Assembly: GCA_028023455.1 (NCBI GenBank) | Contig: JAQFVV010012446.1 | Coordinates: 808,001-872,000 of the forward strand | From: Epiperipatus broadwayi | Taxonomy: Eukaryota > Onychophora > Udeonychophora > Euonychophora > Peripatidae | Length of the DNA stretch: 64,000 bases | Reading direction: 5' to 3' | Program-made: the position numbers and the translations under genes | Part shown: positions 61,894 to 64,000 of the stretch, piece after piece | Layout: every line of letters starts with the position of its first letter | Numbering within the stretch: position 1 is the stretch's first letter | Notes under the pieces: model-generated | What the model was told of the DNA's origin: nothing | The model's database searches: none | Seen by the model: only the letters and a program-made list of their open reading frames with translations

Positions 61894-62211
61894 ATATAAT
61901 ACTAAATCATCCATGCACTTTACTACTGTTACACAATGCTTTATTTACCACCCTTTTTAACAGTTTATAGTTTCGATTGCCCCAGCAATCTTCTTCAGAA
62001 CTTTTATATCTAAACATCACATGATCACCATCTCTTATAACATTTATATCTCCTAACTTCAACTGCTAAAAAAAGTTTGAAGATTGACGGGGCAATCGAA
62101 ACTGTAAACTGTAAAAGAGGGTGGTAAATAAAGCATTGTGTAATAGTAGTAAAGTGCATGGATGATTTAGTATTATATATACATTTGGCAATGCAATAAG
62201 AAAGATTAGTT
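61894..62211. mobile_element. Family B fold-back element, copy 2, 13-bp target duplication
   Basis: ACTAAATCATCCATGCACTT and its complement end arms that also contain the ACACAATGCTTTATTTACCA block. The flanks carry an exact 13-bp direct duplication, AATAAATAAAAGC (61881-61893 and 62212-62224). The asymmetric ACATTTGGCAATGCAATAAG extension is on the right here, on the left in the 12336-12578 copy, so the insertions are in opposite orientations. It has a CTGAAGAAGATTGC-TGGG-GCAATCGAAAC module on the minus strand (61971-62000). It also holds TAAACATCACATGATCACCA, which resembles MITE family A flanks. Confidence 0.75.
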
Positions 62212-62473
62212 AATAAATAAAAGCCTGAGATAATATACTCAAAATAATATATATCAAATATTTTTTGTTATTATCTGATAAAAGTAAAATATGGATATTA
62301 AAATTTTTTTTATCACATATTTTATATTCAAGAATGGCGAACAGCTACCATGGTATTCTATGTTATCTATAATATATAAGAAATTATATATATATATTAT
62401 TTTTCATGTTTATAATCTTATATTTTCTAACTTTTTTTTTTTTTTCGCTATTCTGTTTCCAGCCATACAATGA

Positions 62474-64000
62474 AGTGAATATTTTGGAAGTGGATACTAA
62501 AAGGAAAAAAAAAGAAGCTTGAAGATGAACTCAAAACCTTGCCAAAACTTGACAGATATTTCACCTCAGGAATAGACAATGATCCACAAATCCAAGGAGA
62601 TCAGCAAAATCCAAAACAACAACAGCCTATCGACTTTGATACTGGGATCATAGAGTAAGGAATCTCAATTGATGGGAACACTGAAACTAATCCCAGTGTG
62701 AGCATGGGTGCTGTTATAAAATCAACATCTACAGTTGAAACAATAAAAATCATGAAACTCGATGGGATGTCCTCACAAAGGATGAACTCTCATACTGAAT
62801 CTTAAAAGGTCCATCAGAGTGTCAGGACTGGAATGGTCCCTTTGAAAACTCTAAGCATTCATTCAAGCGTCAGGTTAGATATTGTTCAAAAAGTCTTTTT
62901 CAGAATAGAAAAAGTTAATAGTGAAGCAGAAGATTGATAATGGCTTGTGTACTCTCCAACAACTGGTTCTGTTGTTTCTTGATCTGCAAACTGTTTTCAA
63001 CATAACTATAGCACTAGCTTCTGATGAATTTTCTGACTGGCAAATCCGACAGTCATTCAAAATCACGAAAACTCTGAAGATCATAGAAGAGCTTTGCTGA
63101 CATATTTGATAAAAAAGTATGATTCAACTTTAGATTCAAGACTATAAAATAAAAGAACAGCTTTACTGGAAGAATGTGCTTGAACGTGTTTGTTGCAATG
63201 ATATGCACATTAGCATAACGAGATCTGGCTTTTAGGGGAGACAATTAAACTTACGAATCACCAAATAATGGCAATTACCTTGGTTTGATTGAATTGATTG
63301 CTAAGTTTGATCCATTTCTTTCCAACCATATAAAACACTATGGAAACAAAGGATCTGGATCACCTTCTTGTGATAAACTTGTGCAGTTTATGGTTAATAA
63401 AGTAAGAGAATCAATTTTGGATGATGTGGTCTGTGGATTCTATACCAGATCTTTCCCATGTGGATCAACTAATTGTTATAGTAAGATATGTATTACCTGG
63501 TGAATGGTTTGTCTGTCGAATGCTTTCTAACTTTCTTAGATGTTGGAAAATCACAGTGGTGAAAGTATGGCGGGTATGGTGGTGGATTATCTAAGTAAGG
63601 ACAACAAAGTTGATTTCAGTAAATGTCAAAGACAATGATATGATAGTGCGGCAAATAAGGTTGGTAAATACAATGGAATGCAACAAAAAATCCTTGAGTT
63701 GAGCAAGTATGCTATATATATTCCATGCGCCAGATAGTCAGTAAATCTTGTCGACGTTGTTGCTGTAGATTGCTGTTTAGATGCAGTAAACTTTTTTGCT
63801 GTTGTTCAAGAGCTATACACTTTCTTTTCAACTTCTACAAAGAGATAGTCTGTGATGTTATCTTCCTTGAAAACAGACACAGTGACCAGACTACTAAGAA
63901 ACAGTCTGACACTAGGTGGGAAGCACATGTTAAAGCAAAGTTGCTATATATACGAGTTATAAGCCAATCATAGATGCTCTAAGGCACATTGTGCTGATGA
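62474..64000 (+). pseudogene. hAT transposase (DUF4371 type), frameshifted, runs off the window
   Basis: Fragments occur in the order expected of ZMYM/ZNF862-like hAT transposases: LKTLPKLDRYFTSG (62540), CQDWNGPF with SEAED and WLVYSPTTGSV (62820-62980), ASDEFSDW (63015), then LVLIELIAKFDPFLSNHIKH and YGNKGSGSPS with KVRESI (63270-63420), HVDQL and RYVLPGEW (63460-63510), SKCQRQ-YDSAANKVGKYNGM (63620-63680), IPCAR with SVNLVDVVAVDCCLDAVNFF (63720-63800) and SDTRWEAHVKA (63910). At least eight frameshifts or stops separate them, and the histidine of the usual CAAHSLN block is lost. It lies antisense in a DPP8/9 intron. The dimerisation domain would be beyond 64000. Confidence 0.85.

Overview
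The window is AT-rich metazoan nuclear DNA: spliced coding exons with GT-AG borders, kilobase-scale introns, animal-type transposons (LINE, Penelope-like, mariner, pogo-like, hAT), tRNA-derived repeats and many fold-back elements. The species cannot be fixed from sequence alone. An invertebrate is likely, because one DPP8/9-type gene here resembles both vertebrate paralogues.

The only host gene recognised is the 3' two thirds of a dipeptidyl peptidase 8/9 (S9B prolyl oligopeptidase family) on the minus strand. Eleven coding exons run from 61717 down to a stop codon at 11381. Frame is continuous through every junction, and they encode the end of the beta-propeller and the whole alpha/beta-hydrolase domain. 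The catalytic Ser (GWSYGG), Asp (LIDENVH) and His (ERHGIR) lie in separate exons or span exon borders. The 5' exons are beyond position 64000. A 33-nt in-frame microexon (60045-60077) is possible but weakly supported.

Everything else is intron, 3' flank and repeats. Region 1-11.3 kb (3' flank of the gene): a hAT terminus, a 1.6-kb palindromic Penelope-like (PLE) insertion inside a LINE tail, a second LINE tail interrupted by a small direct-repeat element, and a 640-bp inverted repeat with a hammerhead ribozyme motif in each arm. 11.4-18.5 kb: a 1.1-kb palindrome interrupted by a smaller fold-back element with a 20-bp target duplication, a decayed endonuclease-RT LINE on the minus strand, and a head-to-head repeat cluster. 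18.5-38 kb: exons separated by MITE-like fold-backs, a 264-bp tandem duplication, a pogo-like element, a mariner N-terminal remnant and LINE fragments in both orientations. 38-52 kb: exons, several hairpin elements, a GC-rich patch with CTCF-like motifs, an intact hammerhead ribozyme motif at 47044-47086, and a degenerate PLE (RT YVDD plus GIY-YIG) downstream of it. 52-64 kb: LINE and mariner remnants, short tandem duplications, two exons' worth of intron, another long-TSD fold-back element, and a frameshifted DUF4371-type hAT transposase running off the right edge.

The most interesting theme is a set of small elements that share Penelope-like traits: inverted or direct dimers, target duplications of 13-20 bp, CTGA-hairpin-GAAA modules and, in two places, full hammerhead folds. 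Together they look like a non-autonomous, retrozyme-like population possibly mobilised by PLE machinery.
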